Notes: generated by a model not told the origin, from the letters alone. Positions 1-11,140 are shown, counted from the first letter of the stretch. The stretch: DNA of 64,000 nucleotides from Siphonodentalium dalli (GCA_032622095.1 CP136061.1:233306944-233370943), one strand, 5' to 3'. A program made the numbers and translations.

Positions 1-110
1 GCCTGTAGTAATTTAATTTTTATTACCATTTGATTGCTCAAAACAGTAAATTAATTTATTGACATTATTTAAACTCATGCAGCAGAAAGATTTCCCAACA
101 GGATACATGC

Positions 111-1334
111 CCCTGGGGAAAAATACCAAATATACCATTATATACTATACCAGTGACACGATTCACAAGTCCGATTTTGGGAAAAACACACCATCTATAA
201 TATACCTCATAGATTCTCAAAATCGCTAATCTCAGTCAAAGTATATTTTGATGTGTCTTATTGGCCATGACATTTCCTTTTCTTATTATATCAAGATATA
301 TAGAACACTAGCGAAACCTACCAACAAAAAGCGGGGGACATGTTTTGCTGAGTGGACATTCTTGTCCCCCGAAAAATTTATTTACGTGGGTACTATAGAA
401 ATGGGCTCTGTCCGTCCGTCCGTTCATCCGTCCGTCCGTCACACTTTTGAGTACCTTCATGGTGTAATTATCTCCTCCTACAGATTTCATCCCAGAGATT
501 TGAAACTTCAGAATATTGTTGCTCATATATTGAAGATGTGCAACATGTATATAGATGACGGAAAAAATATTTTTTGATGGAGTTATTAACCCTTTTCGAC
601 TTATTTATTATTTTTTATTATTTACTGTATGAGGTACCTTCATGGTGTAATCAACTCCTCCTACAGTTTTGATTGTAGATATTTGAAACTTCAGAGTATT
701 GTTACCGATATATTGAAAATGTGCAACATGTATATAGATGACGGAAAAATTATTTTTTGACCGAGTTATTAACCTTTTCGACTTTGAAAATTTCAACATT
801 TTTTATAATTTTCTGTATGAGGGTACCTTCATGGTGTAATCAACTCCTCCTACAGTTTTGATCATAGATATTTGAAACCTCAGAGTATTATTACCCACAT
901 ATTGGAGATGTGCAACATGTATATAGATGACGGAATGTTTTTGTTTTTTTTACGGAATTATTAACTCTTTTGACTTAGAAAATTTCTTTAATAAAGCGGC
1001 ATCGACTTGCCACGTTGTCGGCTGACCTTTTATTTTTTAATTATTGAGGATATTAGGTGGACAGGTACTCTTAAGGCCCGTTTTACTCCCAAATTTCCAG
1101 TAGATTTTGCAAGTTTTCGGTTCGATATCTTGACTTCCCTTCATTTGATACTGTCGAATTATACATCAAAAGAAAGGAAGTTCCATGGCCAATGAGTCAC
1201 ATTGAATTTTATTGTGTCTGAGATGAATGATTTTGAGAATCTATGAGGAATATGATAGTGTGTTTTTTTAAATTGGACTTGTGAACCTTGTCACTGGTGT
1301 AGTATATATTGGTATATCTGGTATTTTTCCCCAG
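111..1334. mobile_element. 1.2-kb element with ~180-bp terminal inverted repeats
   Basis: The stretch around 111-290 returns in reverse complement at about 1165-1334. Both arms start from CTGGGGAAAAATACC at the outer edge and pass through a shared TCATAGATTCTCAAAAT block and a GGCCATG block further in. Identity is roughly 75-85 percent by eye. The arms enclose the CCGTCCGT-type element at 370-1027, which looks nested. No coding potential and no certain target duplication were found. I read it as a non-autonomous DNA transposon of unknown superfamily. Confidence 0.6.
370..1027. mobile_element. Non-coding CCGTCCGT element with internal ~190-bp repeats, copy 1
   Basis: It opens with TGTCCCCCGAAAAAT, ACTATAGAAATG and a run of CCGTCCGT. 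It then repeats a module three times (near 455, 632 and 822) that begins GTACCTTCATGGTGTAAT and continues with CTCCTCCTACAG. It closes with GACTTGCCACGTTGTCGG. The copy at 1504-2104 has the same order of parts. The reading frames across it are by-products of the repeats. The family is not recognised. Confidence 0.6.
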
Positions 1335-1503
1335 TGGCCTGTGGTCAAAGTCCAATTCAGGTCCCTGTCATATTGTCTGTCTTATGTGATACCAGTCCTT
1401 TCGTGCAGTTGTTAAAAAATAACTCAATTTTTTTTACCCTAATTCATTTTACAGAAAAGAATGATTGTGTAATGAACCGTGTGTAGTATTATTATTATTA
1501 TTG

Positions 1504-2104
1504 TCCCCCGACGTTTCCGTCGGAGGACTATAGAAATGACCCTCGTACGACCGTGCGTCCGTCCGTGCGTCCGAGATTGGGTACCTTCATGGTGTAATCA
1601 ACTCCTCCTACAGTTTTAAATGTAGAGATTTGAAACTCTGGGATATTGTTCCTAACATGTTGGTGATTTGCAACATCTATATAGCTAATAAAAAATCTCA
1701 TTTTTTCGGGGGGTTTTTGACTTAGAAAATTTGGAACATTTTTGCCTTTTGGATGAGATTGGGTACCTTCAAGGTGTAATCAACTCCTCCTACAGTTTTA
1801 AATGTAGAGATTTTAAACTCTGGGATATTGTTCCAAACATGTTGATGATTTGCAACATCTATATAGCTAATAAACAAATTCATTTTTTCCATATTTTTGG
1901 GGGGTTTTCGATTTAGGAAATTTGGAACATTTTTGCCTTTTGGATGAGATTGGGTACCTTCATGGTGTAATCAACTCCTCCTACAGTTTTAAATGTAGAG
2001 ATTTGAAACTCTGGTTTAATTTCTTTAACAAAGCGGCTATCGACTTGCCACGTTGTCGGGTCGACTTGCCACGTTGTCGGGGGACACTGTGGTCGGCCGA
2101 CCTT
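1504..2104. mobile_element. Non-coding CCGTCCGT element, copy 2
   Basis: It has the same architecture as the copy at 370-1027. The left end is TGTCCCCCGACG followed by GGAGGACTATAGAAATG and CCGTCCGT. Three modules near 1575, 1763 and 1953 are spaced about 190 bp apart. The right end is CCACGTTGTCGGGGGACA. The outer CCCCCGAC and GTCGGGGG form a short inverted repeat. ATT-rich microsatellite lies on both sides, so insertion into an (ATT)n tract is likely. Confidence 0.6.
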
Positions 2105-2294
2105 TTATTATTATTATATTTACATTTAAAAACGCATTAGACAGTAAATTAGTTTCAATGCGCTTTACAATAGTAATACTGTTTAAAACAAAGAGATAAC
2201 ACAATATGGATATTAAAAGATATGTGAGTTTAATAGAGGCCATGGAGAATTAAAATACTACCTAAAACAGCTACGTACACAGAGTACAATTCCA

Positions 2295-2450
2295 GTGTTA
2301 GTCTGGTCGTTGAGACTCGTTTTTGAGGTGAACCTTGAACAGATAAATGACAAGCTGTTTTTGGTGTCATTTTGTCAGGCAGAATCTGGGGAACAAAATA
2401 TCCCAAACTGTTTTGGGGAAAAATTTCTACTGCTCTTTGAAATAGGGTCG
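2295..2450 (+). repeat. Arm of a 4-kb-spaced inverted repeat (partner 6290-6440)
   Basis: This stretch, which contains GCTGTTTTTGGTGTCATTTT and GCAGAATCTGGGGAACAA, recurs in reverse complement at about 6290-6440. A direct, more diverged copy lies at about 2695-2800. It is non-coding. The interval between the arms holds two copies of another repeat and the THAP relic. Confidence 0.5.
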
Positions 2451-2694
2451 TGTTTATGGCTTTTTGTGTCAATTTGTCTGTTCCTTATTAGTCCAGTCAA
2501 TCGAATGGAAAGGAACACCTAGTCATGAACAAATTGCTAGCAGTGTCTTTTGGTGTGTATTAATGTGACTATACCCATATAATAACATATCCAAAATCCC
2601 CATGAATTCCAGGATGGGAAAGTCGTCATTTTTGGGTCAGGAATATGTAAAACAAAAAATGGTGAAAATTGTTATTTTCTAGTTGAAACTCAAA

Positions 2695-2950
2695 TTTTAA
2701 GGTGAACCTATGTTAAATTGGTAACAATCTGTTTTTGGTGTTATATTGTCGAGGCAGAATCTGGGGAACAATATATCCAAAATCCGCTTTGGGTAAAATT
2801 GTATACAGATCTTTTGTTGTCAATTTTGCAGTGCCTTATTAGATCAGTCAAACTGATGGCCAGATTTGCTATGCAATGACTTTTGGTGTTTTTCAGTGTG
2901 ACTGTACTCATCTAATAAAATATCCAAAATACCCATGAATTCCAGGATGG
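2695..2950 (+). repeat. Diverged direct copy of the 2295-2520 repeat
   Basis: It shares the blocks AGGTGAACCT, CTGTTTTTGGTGTTATATTGTC and AGAATCTGGGGAACAA with 2320-2400. The following CCCATGAATTCCAGGATGGG at 2936-2950 also occurs at 2600-2620. So the unit of about 380 bp is tandemly duplicated over 2320-2990. No gene is visible. Confidence 0.45.
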
Positions 2951-2999
2951 GAAAGTTGTCATTTTTGGGTCAAAAGACTGGAATATGTAAAAAAAAAAA

Positions 3000-3555
3000 T
3001 GCTGCCAACCATAGACACTCAGTCGAGTTCCCTGACTGCCAAATGTGACCAAATATATATATATAACATATACTAAATTGGCATGTGTTTCATGAAGGGA
3101 AAGTCGTTAATTTTGGGTAAAAATGAAGAAAATATGTAAGAAAAAGGTGAAAATTGGAATTTTAGTCCAGGAACCAGGTCGGCCAACATGCATCTCCCAG
3201 ACTGGGGCCCCAGTGTTATACTTGATCCATGTTTTTGTTTGTAAGGATGTCTGCTCAAACTATTTTGATGCTAGCATGTGGCCGTTTATGTACCAGGCAA
3301 TATGGCAGCCATTTCCGGGAGTGTACTACCAATCAATTCAATTGTCCTCTAAATTTATTAATGTGACAGAAACCTGCAATAAAAAGCACACTATTCTTGT
3401 TGCCATAGCATGTGCCTGCCATTTCGTGCCTAATTTGACTCTAAAACTATAAAATGTTGAATACTAATCTGTTATAATAAGTCATATCCTGAGGATTTGA
3501 CAATTCGGTGTCTCAAAAGTTTTCAAAATTACAGTGAAAATGGCAGTCGGAAGTG
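3000..3555. other. No gene recognised
   Basis: This is A+T-rich DNA. One 109-codon frame (3123-3452, +) has no recognisable domain and no convincing splice context. I see nothing I can support here. Confidence 0.5.
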
Positions 3556-3557
3556 AA

Positions 3558-3955
3558 CAATTTAAAGTGATATGAAACATTCCGGCATGGTGATCAAATA
3601 GAAATGGAGAATAATCTTGCTCAAAGTAGTTATTTTTATGAATATTATCCCAAATTTACAACACACACCGTCAGTCTAATATATTTGGTGAATGCAATGA
3701 GTCCCGATGACGAAATCATTTGCATTAGTTTATCGCCGATTGTTGCGTCCCGAATCGAGATGTAAATATTTACAATTGAGCATAGTTCAGGCAATGTTTT
3801 CTATGGAGTGGTACGGTCGATTTGCTTCAGATTTTCGGCGATGTTAGTAAAATGCTACATTCATCCAGTTGGCATAGCGTCTGGTTACTAACTGATCAGT
3901 TTCACGCACCCGAACAAGTACATAATATGTCTTTACGAGTTATTTAAAGTACTAA
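3558..3955 (+). repeat. ~390-bp dispersed repeat, copy 1 of 3
   Basis: The start is TTTAAAGTGATATGAAAC. The inner blocks are GGTGATCAAATAGAAATGGA, CTTGCTCAAAGTAGTTATTT and TTATCGCCGATTGTTGCGTC. It ends near TAATATGTCTTTA. Two further copies lie at 5905-6280 and 15230-15615, all on the + strand. The ends TTAAAGTGATAT and ATATGTCTTTA are roughly inverted, so this could be a MITE, but no target duplication is clear. Confidence 0.6.
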
Positions 3956-5040
3956 AGTACTGTGGTGAACTTTAGCAATAATTGCCCAATTTTACTACTT
4001 GCGGCAGCCATATTGTCCATATTTTGGGAATGATGGCTTCATTTCTGCTAAAATGAGCAGTTGAGCACCAGTGGTTCATATCTGACATCTAATGAGTATT
4101 CATTCACTGGTTTGTTTGATTCGCGGATATTCTGGGCATTAAAATAATAGTCGATTTTTCTTCGAAATTTAGTACATCTATTTCGAATTTGAGGAACACT
4201 GAAGGACCCAAATTCCCAATCCTTGTGATATGGCTCACAATTATCAGGCATTGATTTAAAATGGTACATGTTTGCCATTTAAACCACATTTCTTATAAAT
4301 TGAAACGATGAAAGTAAGCGATAATTGTCCTATTTTACCACTTTCTGTCTCCATTTTATACACCATTTTGAACTTAGACAATTGTACATGAAATGACATA
4401 CGTCTGTCATGACAACAACAAAATTTGTTTATGTTGCCATCTGTATAACTTAAATTGAAATGCCATTCCAAGTGTATATTCCATAATGAATGGAAAATTA
4501 TACATAAAAACCTTAAAGGATTGCTATCCTGATGAATACAACAAAACACTATCGGAAAGCCACCCCTATTATGATCACAATGATCCAAGTCCCATAACAA
4601 TCGCGTAATAAATAAGTCGAGAATTAAATAAATAATACCCCCACCGGTTGTCGGCTATCTCCGTTGCAAATCCTCATATGATGTCAAATGAGTAGATTAA
4701 TCAAAAACACGGAATCGGAGTCGGAGTTAAATGTGTCTACCTATATGACGTCATATGACTGACGATGTAAAATGCGGAATCGACAAGAGCATGTGAGTGT
4801 GGACTTACTGCGGGGCATGTCAATAACGTTTATGTATTCGCTGTGTGTTGTCATCGCCCGGTGAGTTATCTTCATGTACTTGTTATAAGTGCTGTTTGGA
4901 ATGTTAATGTTTTGACAAAAATATAGCCTGGAAGGCAGGTTGAGCGGGGTAGATAACACTATCGTGTAATAAATAAAGCTTATAAAAATGCGAGCCCTCA
5001 TGTGAACTCTATATTCGGGTGCGTGTTCACGATGTTGCTT
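3956..5040. other. No intact gene; repeat-derived sequence
   Basis: Two related blocks start CAATAATTGCCCAATTTTAC (near 3977) and GATAATTGTCCTATTTTACC (near 4320). They suggest another low-copy repeat. The minus-strand frames at 4048-4600 overlap in different phases and resemble no known protein. The segment directly before 5042 could be the decayed 5' side of the THAP relic. Confidence 0.4.
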
Positions 5041-5041
5041 T

Positions 5042-5230
5042 AAATGCAGTGTTTTCGGCTGTGGCCGGTATAGTGACTCTCAATAAGGTATAACTCTACA
5101 TTCATTTCCAAGCGATGTTCGTTTACGTGACATTTGGTGGGATTTCTGTGGGAAACCCATTGCGCAAAATCAGAAACTATTGAAATGGTCCAGAATTTGT
5201 TCCGTCCACTTCGAAAAAAAGGTGTTTTGA
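5042..5230 (+). pseudogene. THAP-type C2CH zinc-finger relic
   Basis: In the frame starting at 5042 the translation begins KCSVFGCGRYSDSQ, then an in-frame TAA (5084-5086). It continues through TLHSFPSD, an IWWDF block and RICSVHFEKK to a TGA at 5228-5230. The spacing is Cys-x4-Cys, 45 residues, then Cys-x2-His (codons at 5045, 5060, 5198 and 5207). This fits the THAP consensus C-x2-4-C-x35-50-C-x2-H, and the conserved FP and W are present. THAP domains bind DNA in host regulators and in P-element-like transposases. The usual AVPT box cannot be found in frame. The two stops, no clear start codon and repeat-rich flanks indicate a dead copy. Coding-like remnants (EDIDSDYIP, near 5590-5620) may be its continuation. 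Whether it comes from a transposase or a host gene cannot be decided here. Confidence 0.75.
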
Positions 5231-5760
5231 GCACATGGTGAATACACTTGGCCCCAACAGTGGCTACCGATGACAACTCCGAAGAGACGCAACACCCATA
5301 TTAAACAAACCTACCACCAACGAGAATGCCATCATAAGAAAAACATCAACTCCCGAAATTATATAAATTTGCCGGAGCGTCCAGTCGTGAGTATATCCAA
5401 TTGAACCTTGGATATACCAAATAAAGAGCTTTTAATTTTACGAGTCGGGTATTGTTACGAATACATAAAATTGCAGTTAAAGTGGGGAGTATATTGATGC
5501 CATATATACATAGAAAAACTTGCAAACAGCATAAGGCAGTGACCAATTGCTACATCATCTACAACAACGTTCGAAGAAGACATCAACGGAAGACATTGAT
5601 TCCGACTACATCCCGATGAATGAGATAATTTTTTTTTTATAGTAACAGGAATTGCCATAATCGCTACGTCATTGTCATGTGTTATATCATGTGATCGCAC
5701 TGACTGCTGTTCATGTGACTTCGATCACGTGCCTTCGTCTGCAACATGAGATCGGCATTC
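5231..5760 (+). pseudogene. Possible decayed continuation of the THAP relic
   Basis: There is no open frame. A stretch at about 5545-5625 reads like coding sequence in one + frame (QRSKKTSTEDIDSDYIP). Acidic, Ser/Thr-rich linkers are common behind THAP domains. Frameshifts would be needed to join it to 5042-5230, so this is only a suggestion. No catalytic domain is visible. Confidence 0.25.
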
Positions 5761-5904
5761 TTCGGAATGTTTTTTATTTGGTTATAAAAACAAAATTAGC
5801 GATAAAACACAAGACTATTTGGGCAAATTGGACATTTTGATTATATAATATAGGTATATTGAAAGAAAATACTAAAAAAAATTCAGAATAGTTTTCCTTT
5901 AATT

Positions 5905-6280
5905 TTAATGTGATGTGAAAAACTGCGGTAGGGTGATCAAATAGAAATGGAGAATAATCTTGCTCAAAGTAGTTATTTTTACAAATATTATATCCAAATT
6001 GGCAGCACACATCGTCATTCTTAAATATTAATCAATTTTCATGATTCTCGAAGGTGAAATCGTTTTCGTTTGTTTATCGCAGATAGGTGCGTCCCAAATC
6101 GAGAAATAAATATTTACAATTAAGGGTAGTTCATACGATGATTTCTATGGAGTAGTACGGTTGATTTGCTTGAAATTTTAGACAATGTTACTAAAATGCC
6201 ACATTCCTCCAGTTGACATAGCGCTCCTGAATGCTAACTTATCAGTTTCACATACCCTAATAAGTACATAATATGTCTTT
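5905..6280 (+). repeat. ~390-bp dispersed repeat, copy 2 of 3
   Basis: It matches 3558-3955 block by block, including GGTGATCAAATAGAAATGGA, GCTCAAAGTAGTTATTTTTA and TAAGTACATAATATGTCTTT, with several differences and small gaps. It is older or more diverged than copy 1. It lies directly beside the inverted-repeat arm at 6290-6440. Confidence 0.6.
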
Positions 6281-6289
6281 AAATATGAC

Positions 6290-6440
6290 CCTTTTTTTTC
6301 AAAAAGCTCTCAAAAATTTTCCCCAAAGTGAATTTTGGATATGTTGTTCCCCAGATTCTGCCCGATAAAATGACACCAAAAACAGCTTATCAGCAATTTG
6401 TTCTTGGTCCAATGCTTCAACGACCAGATTATGTGTCAAT
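6290..6440 (-). repeat. Arm of the inverted repeat with 2295-2450
   Basis: The reverse complement of this stretch matches 2295-2450, for example TTGTTCCCCAGATTCTGCC here against GGCAGAATCTGGGGAACAA there. It is non-coding. It abuts the foldback element that begins at 6449. Confidence 0.5.
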
Positions 6441-6448
6441 CTTAACTA

Positions 6449-6661
6449 CAGTAATGCTCTAATTAATCGACTTCTTAACCACAGCATAATTATGGGTAAC
6501 TTTTCAGGATTTAGTCGGAAATATGGCTTGTTGCCATTCATCAGAAAGCTCTCGGCGAGAGCTTTCCGATGAATGGCAACAAGCCATATTTCCGACTAAA
6601 TCCTGAAAATTTACCCATAATTCTGCTGTGGTTAAGAAGTCGATTAATTAGAGCTTTACTG
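6449..6661. mobile_element. 213-bp mariner-like foldback MITE, copy 1
   Basis: It is almost entirely one palindrome. The left end CAGTAATGCTCTAATTAATC pairs with GATTAATTAGAGCTTTACTG at the right. The arms meet at a small loop in AAAGCTCTCGGCGAGAGCTTT (6550-6570). TA flanks both ends (6447-6448 and 6662-6663), the target duplication of the Tc1/mariner superfamily. A second copy of identical length is at 10543-10755. It has no coding sequence and must be mobilised in trans. Confidence 0.85.
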
Positions 6662-6663
6662 TA

Positions 6664-7026
6664 CTATAGAAATGAAGTAGTTAAAGACATGCTTGTATTG
6701 TCACATTTCATTGAAGGAAACTGATAAATGAGTATGTATCTTTGGACTAATATCACTGAAAGTTACGCTAATAACTAGTAAGATAGTAGAAAACATTTCT
6801 GAAGTAGTTACATGTACACTTGTGAACATTTACATTTGTACTCCTTAATTTTGGATGAATGTTCACTGATAAACGAACAACAATGATTCTGCCCAATAGA
6901 GCCGCTGCATATAACTGATATATAAGAATGATGTTATGTGCTGCTCATATGGATATTAACTTGATGCAAATAACTACCTTATGCATGTTCTGATTCAACC
7001 ACACTAGCAGAGTGTTCCACATCACT
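6664..7026. other. No gene recognised
   Basis: A+T-rich sequence between two MITEs. No open frame, hairpin or repeat worth naming was seen. Confidence 0.5.
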
Positions 7027-7030
7027 TTAA

Positions 7031-7378
7031 CCCTTTACCCAACAAACCGGCCAAAACCGGCCAAATAAAGCTTCAACAGCCTATAATATCTTCGGTCTGT
7101 CTCAATAGAACCATACAAATATGGATATCATTGGAACCGGCTCCTTGACCACATTGTGATAGTTACAGTTATGCCCTGTGCCAATGCATTCTCTTATATA
7201 TGCGAGTCGACCATAGGTCGCCTCGCATATATAAGAGAATGCATTTAACACTTTTTACCATTTTATAATTTTTAATGTGTTAAGCCAATGCATTCTCTTA
7301 TATATGCGAGGCGACCTATGGTCGACTCGCATATATAAGAGAATGCATTGGCACAGGGCCCTTCTGTTGGGTAAAGGG
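7031..7378 (+). mobile_element. piggyBac-like MITE family A, copy 1 (348 bp)
   Basis: The termini are CCCTTTACCCAACA and TGTTGGGTAAAGGG, flanked by TTAA at 7027-7030 and 7379-7382. TTAA duplication with CCC..GGG ends is the signature of piggyBac. Inside are two large hairpins built from GCATTCTCTTATATATGCGA and its complement, around 7188-7246 and 7287-7352. The second hairpin is the reverse complement of the first. About 34-44 bp of the spacer and the inner flank of hairpin 1 are missing compared with the other copies. There is no transposase. A paralogue is adjacent to exon 2 of the host gene. Confidence 0.85.
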
Positions 7379-7382
7379 TTAA

Positions 7383-8385
7383 AACATATTATTGGCTTAC
7401 TTTAGTGAATAAAACAGATAAGATAGTATTCAAACATTATCTCCACTGAAGAATGTATAGTTAAGATTAAGATTATTGTAACAGAACGATGTTTCCACGG
7501 ACTGTTCTTTCACTAGAATCTTCCAAATTATAAGGCTACTATTAAAAACCTAGAGACTTTCAAACTTTGATAGTCAGATTATTGTAAGGTACAGAGTGTA
7601 CTCAAACTGGAACAGGGTAAGGACACAAGAACATACTTAGTACTGATGTCCTCTCATGGGAATGTTGGTCACAAGGAATGGTGAGGTGGATTCCTGCATG
7701 TACCGGTACCTGCGCAATAAGTTATATAAACAATTATTTACACATTGCATAGGTACATTCAGGATTTGATGACAATGACACCAAGTTATTTTAGGTGTGC
7801 AGACCATTTGGCCATTCATGTACACTGTACTTGGTGAACCAGGAAAAACCACAAATGTGACATGAGTTATGTATTCTGACAGGCCCAAGTTTAAACATAT
7901 GTCACTTGCTATTGCAAAACAAATTGACCTTTCCCTATAAATACTGGACCAGAATTCTGGATCCGGTTTGTGTGTTTATACATCTTCCAGTCATACATCG
8001 TCACCATTTATCTGTTTCTATAGAATACGTCATCACGATTCATAGAATAATATATTGGAATTATTACTAGAGGATCATTGTCCTTAATATATATGTATCC
8101 CAAAAGTATACACAACGTGAAGAATGGAAGGAAAATAAGGACAGGGTAAAAACGCCCAGGGACTCTGCTACAATTATCAACTAAGATTATTGAAAAGTCC
8201 AACCAACTTTTCAGAGAAGACAACATTTGAACTAGGGACCAGCCTTGAGGGAGACTCGGGACAAACATTCTCCCTAAAATATGCCACTTCTCCCTATTTT
8301 TTGCCCCAGGGAGAAGTGCGTTCTGTCTCATATACCAGTATGCATATGTCCCAACAGCATATTTAAAGTAGATTTATTGATTACT
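7383..8385. other. No gene recognised
   Basis: Two minus-strand frames (7637-7888 and 8008-8331) lack domain similarity I can recognise and have no paired splice sites. The text is ordinary A+T-rich intergenic or intronic DNA. Confidence 0.45.
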
Positions 8386-8781
8386 AGCTGATGTGCCCGA
8401 CTTCGTCCGGGCAATTTAGGGATATTTTTTTGTGATCGCCTACGTCTGGGCAGAATCGGTCCAGAATCATGCCTATATGGGGAGGTCAAGGACACAGTTG
8501 CACGTGAACGTGAAATTGGACCCGCCCATATTGTTCCCAGGATCAAAGTAGACCTACAATCCAAATTTGAGTTGGATTGGTTGAGGACCAGAAACATGCC
8601 TATATGAGTATATGAGCGAAATCAAGGTCAAGGATACGGTCGCACGTGAAATTGGACCCACCCATATTGTTCCCGGGATCAAAGTAGGCCTACATACCAA
8701 ATTTGAGTCGGATCGGTCTAGCAGTTTTCGAGTCTATAACACATACACATATAGACAGAAGTTCCAAAATATATAATAGAC
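8386..8781 (+). mobile_element. TAGCTG...CCCG-type short dispersed repeat
   Basis: It starts ACTAGCTGATGTGCCCGACT with TTCGTCCGGG and ends TATAGACAGAAGTTCCAAAA before an A/T tail. This start and end style is widespread in invertebrate genomes as short dispersed elements. I cannot assign the superfamily. Two ~110-bp internal sections (8480-8590 and 8625-8730) are related to each other: GGACCCGCCCATATTGTTCC against GGACCCACCCATATTGTTCC. Confidence 0.55.
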
Positions 8782-9650
8782 TAGCTGGGGGACCCTGCAT
8801 TGCTCGGGTAATGAATGAGTAAATTATTAGTGCCCCTTCAAGTCGTTTAAATTAATTATTAGTCATCTGAGGTAAACACCACCTATACATATTGCATGAC
8901 ACTCTCAGAATAAAGTTACCTCTATCTTTTATGTTGATAATAAACACTCTTCATTGCTAAATATTAGTGCCTCTTTAAGTCATCTGAGATCAACGCCACC
9001 TATCCCATGAGACTCCCCGTGTCTAATGACCTCTGTGTGTCCATTTTCCCCACATATCTTCTGAGCTAATAATATAATTTATTGGTCCCCAGTTAAGTCA
9101 TCTGAAGTCAAAAGTGCTATACCATCATATTCCCCTGGTCAGGTGATCCCTGTGTTCCAATTTTCCTTCAAATTGTCTGAGCTGATAAGGAACATTCTTT
9201 ATTGCTCATATATAATAATATAATTGTTAGGTTCCCCATTAGGTTCAACAGCACCTACTAGTATATAATGGTACTCCCCAGATCAATGTGCTTCCCAGGT
9301 CATTCATTTTGGGAATGTGATTAATTATGGTGTAAATAAATTGTTTCTTATGGTCCCGTTAAGTCATGTGAGGCACCTATCCCGTGACACTCCTCAGGTA
9401 AATTTATCTCTGTGAAAATATTTTCAATGACAAGATTCCAACCATTTTTGGTATATAATTAATTATTTAATTAAGTTAATTATTAGTGCCCCATTAAGAC
9501 ATCTGATGTCAACGACACTTATATTATGACACTCTCCAGTCAATTGATCCTGTGTATAAATTATCAGCTCCGAGTGTCCAGCCGTTTGGTCGGCCATAGC
9601 CCAACAGGCAAAGAAAAATTGAGTTTTATTTGTACATGTAGTACATGTAT
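8782..9650 (+). repeat. Dispersed repeat with inverted partner at 22570-23130
   Basis: It begins CTAGCTGGGGGACCCTGCAT and TGCTCGGGTAATGAATGAG. It then repeats loosely a module containing TTATTAGTGCCCC, AAGTCATCTGA and CACC (near 8830, 8965, 9085, 9355 and 9485). The same parts appear in reverse complement at 22570-23130. The internal modules are about 110-140 bp and degenerate. No protein frame survives. Confidence 0.55.
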
Positions 9651-9844
9651 AGATAACAATGGTACATGTATGCTTACTCACTATAATGATTTTATAAATA
9701 GGCTCTTGTGTTGTATTATATAAATTGGATCATAGAAGGGTGATGTTGGGGTGTAAATTGTACTTCATCCATTGTTACTTATCCCCTTCTCCCAATCTGA
9801 AACCTATAGCCTGGTTGGTCCCTGCTACATACAAATGTAATTTG

Positions 9845-10145
9845 ATGACAATCTATATATATATATATAAAAGAGTACGATCTGTCTCTGTCCGGATTTT
9901 TCTCCCAGACCCCTGGACCGATTTCAAACCAAATTTAGTGTGGTGACTCGGATTACCCTGGCGGAGGTTTTTTTGAAGATCAAAATGTTTAAACATTCAA
10001 AATGTGCATGTAGCGCAAACATGGGCCGCAGTTTTCTAATGCACAAAGGGGACGAAGGCCTTCGGCCCCTTTGTGCAGGCGCCACAGGCCCCTCCGATGC
10101 TGAATAAAGGCTCCCTTTGGGAGCCTGTTTCAGCGAGTAACTTAT
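9845..10145 (+). repeat. Probable non-autonomous element with terminal hairpins
   Basis: A (TA)n run is followed by AGAGTACGATCTGTCTCTGT and TTCTCCCAGACCCCTGGACC. Near the other end are GGGGACGAAGGCCTTCGGCC (a short palindrome) and a hairpin, AGGCTCCCTTTGGGAGCCT, at 10109-10127. The layout recalls elements ending in a hairpin, such as Helitrons, but no clear CTRR end was found. It stops about 80 bp before the first exon. Confidence 0.4.
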
Positions 10146-10225
10146 ATTGGAATGATTCTTCGTTTTTCCATTCTGAACACCTCAACAGACAGTTTCACAT
10201 CTTAATTGTCAAGTATTTTTTTTAG

Positions 10226-10323
10226 ATTCTACCAAGGATCTGTTAAAAATGGTGGCTTCAGTGCAAGACGAGCAGAGGCAAATAGCTGCTGAGATTAATG
10301 CTTTGAAGTTCCAGGTGGAAACG
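10226..10323 (+). CDS. Host gene exon 1 of 5 visible (coiled coil)
   Basis: This is an internal exon of an unrecognised protein; the function is unknown. A pyrimidine-rich tract ending in TTTTTTTTAG precedes it and the donor is ACG|GTGAGA. It begins with the last two bases of a codon (AT), so at least one 5' exon exists outside what I can see. The 32 full codons read STKDLLKMVASVQDEQ and on to NALKFQVET. This is a charged, heptad-like stretch typical of a coiled coil that continues into LEMQC of the next exon. Methionine 8 (10249) could serve as a start in a shorter transcript, but the strong acceptor argues for an internal exon. It ends in phase 0, which matches exon 2. The TE at 9845-10145 lies just upstream. 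Confidence 0.7.
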
Positions 10324-10542
10324 GTGAGAAGAACTTATCTATGTAGTTTACTATTGCTGACCTACATGTATGTTTTGATGAATTATTGTGGGTGTCCATC
10401 TGTCATGTCACAATGTAAGCATGGTGACTTTAACAAACTTTCTTCGTTTTTGACTACATTTGATCCATGGTTTTTACTCATGAATCCCGACTCCCTTGAA
10501 TGAGTTTGATAACCAGTCCTGTCCGAACTCCTGGATCATTTA

Positions 10543-10755
10543 CAGTAATGCTTTAAGTAATCAACTTCTTAACCACAGCAGAATTATGGGTAACCTTTCA
10601 GGATTTAGTCGGAAATATGGCTTATTGCCATTCATTGGAAAGCTCTCCCTGAGAGCTTTCCGATGAATGGCAACAAGCCATATTTCCGACTAAATCCTGA
10701 AAAGTTACCCATAATTCTGCTGTGGTTAAAGAGTCGATTACTTAGGGCATTACTG
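10543..10755. mobile_element. 213-bp mariner-like foldback MITE, copy 2
   Basis: It has the same length and palindrome as 6449-6661, with few differences. TA flanks it at 10541-10542 and 10756-10757. The centre reads AGCTCTCCCTGAGAGCT. It sits in the first visible intron of the host gene, 219 bp behind exon 1. A transcribed copy would fold into a long hairpin RNA. Confidence 0.85.
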
Positions 10756-10757
10756 TA

Positions 10758-11140
10758 CATGTGTGTGTTTATAATATCCTGGCATAAGCGTGATAACTCC
10801 AACAAATGTTATCTGATTTCAACCAAATTTGGTTCATGTTTTAATGGGGCACTAATACTTCGCACAGTAATATTTTTCGCGCATTAATGATCACTCGCGT
10901 ACTGACGTGTAGTGGTCAGTATATTCCGAGTTCCGCCATGCACAGTGTGTAAAGTCTAGTGATGTGTTGTCTCACTCCAACGGTGGGTAAGATAAGTGTC
11001 TATTTCAATCAATGGTATTGATGTTGTGAAAAGACCCTAGCACGCTCATGACACCTCCGCACCTCGCGTGTCGGTGTCGTTAATGTGCTGGGGTTTTCTC
11101 ATAACATCAATACCTATTGCTCAGGTAATTATTACCAACC
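10758..11140. other. Intronic sequence with a small inverted pair
   Basis: ATCAATGGTATTGATGTTGTGA (first 20 bases at 11010) and TCATAACATCAATACC (11099-11114) are partly complementary. They enclose about 70 bp with CACACGCG-like sequence, so a short foldback is possible. The 5' part, with CACCAGTGTT-free A+T text, shows nothing else. Confidence 0.3.

Noticed and set aside
10109-10145. Helitron 3' end (hairpin near the end of the 9845 element)
   Set aside because: No CTRR motif at the right distance and no A/T host-site boundary.
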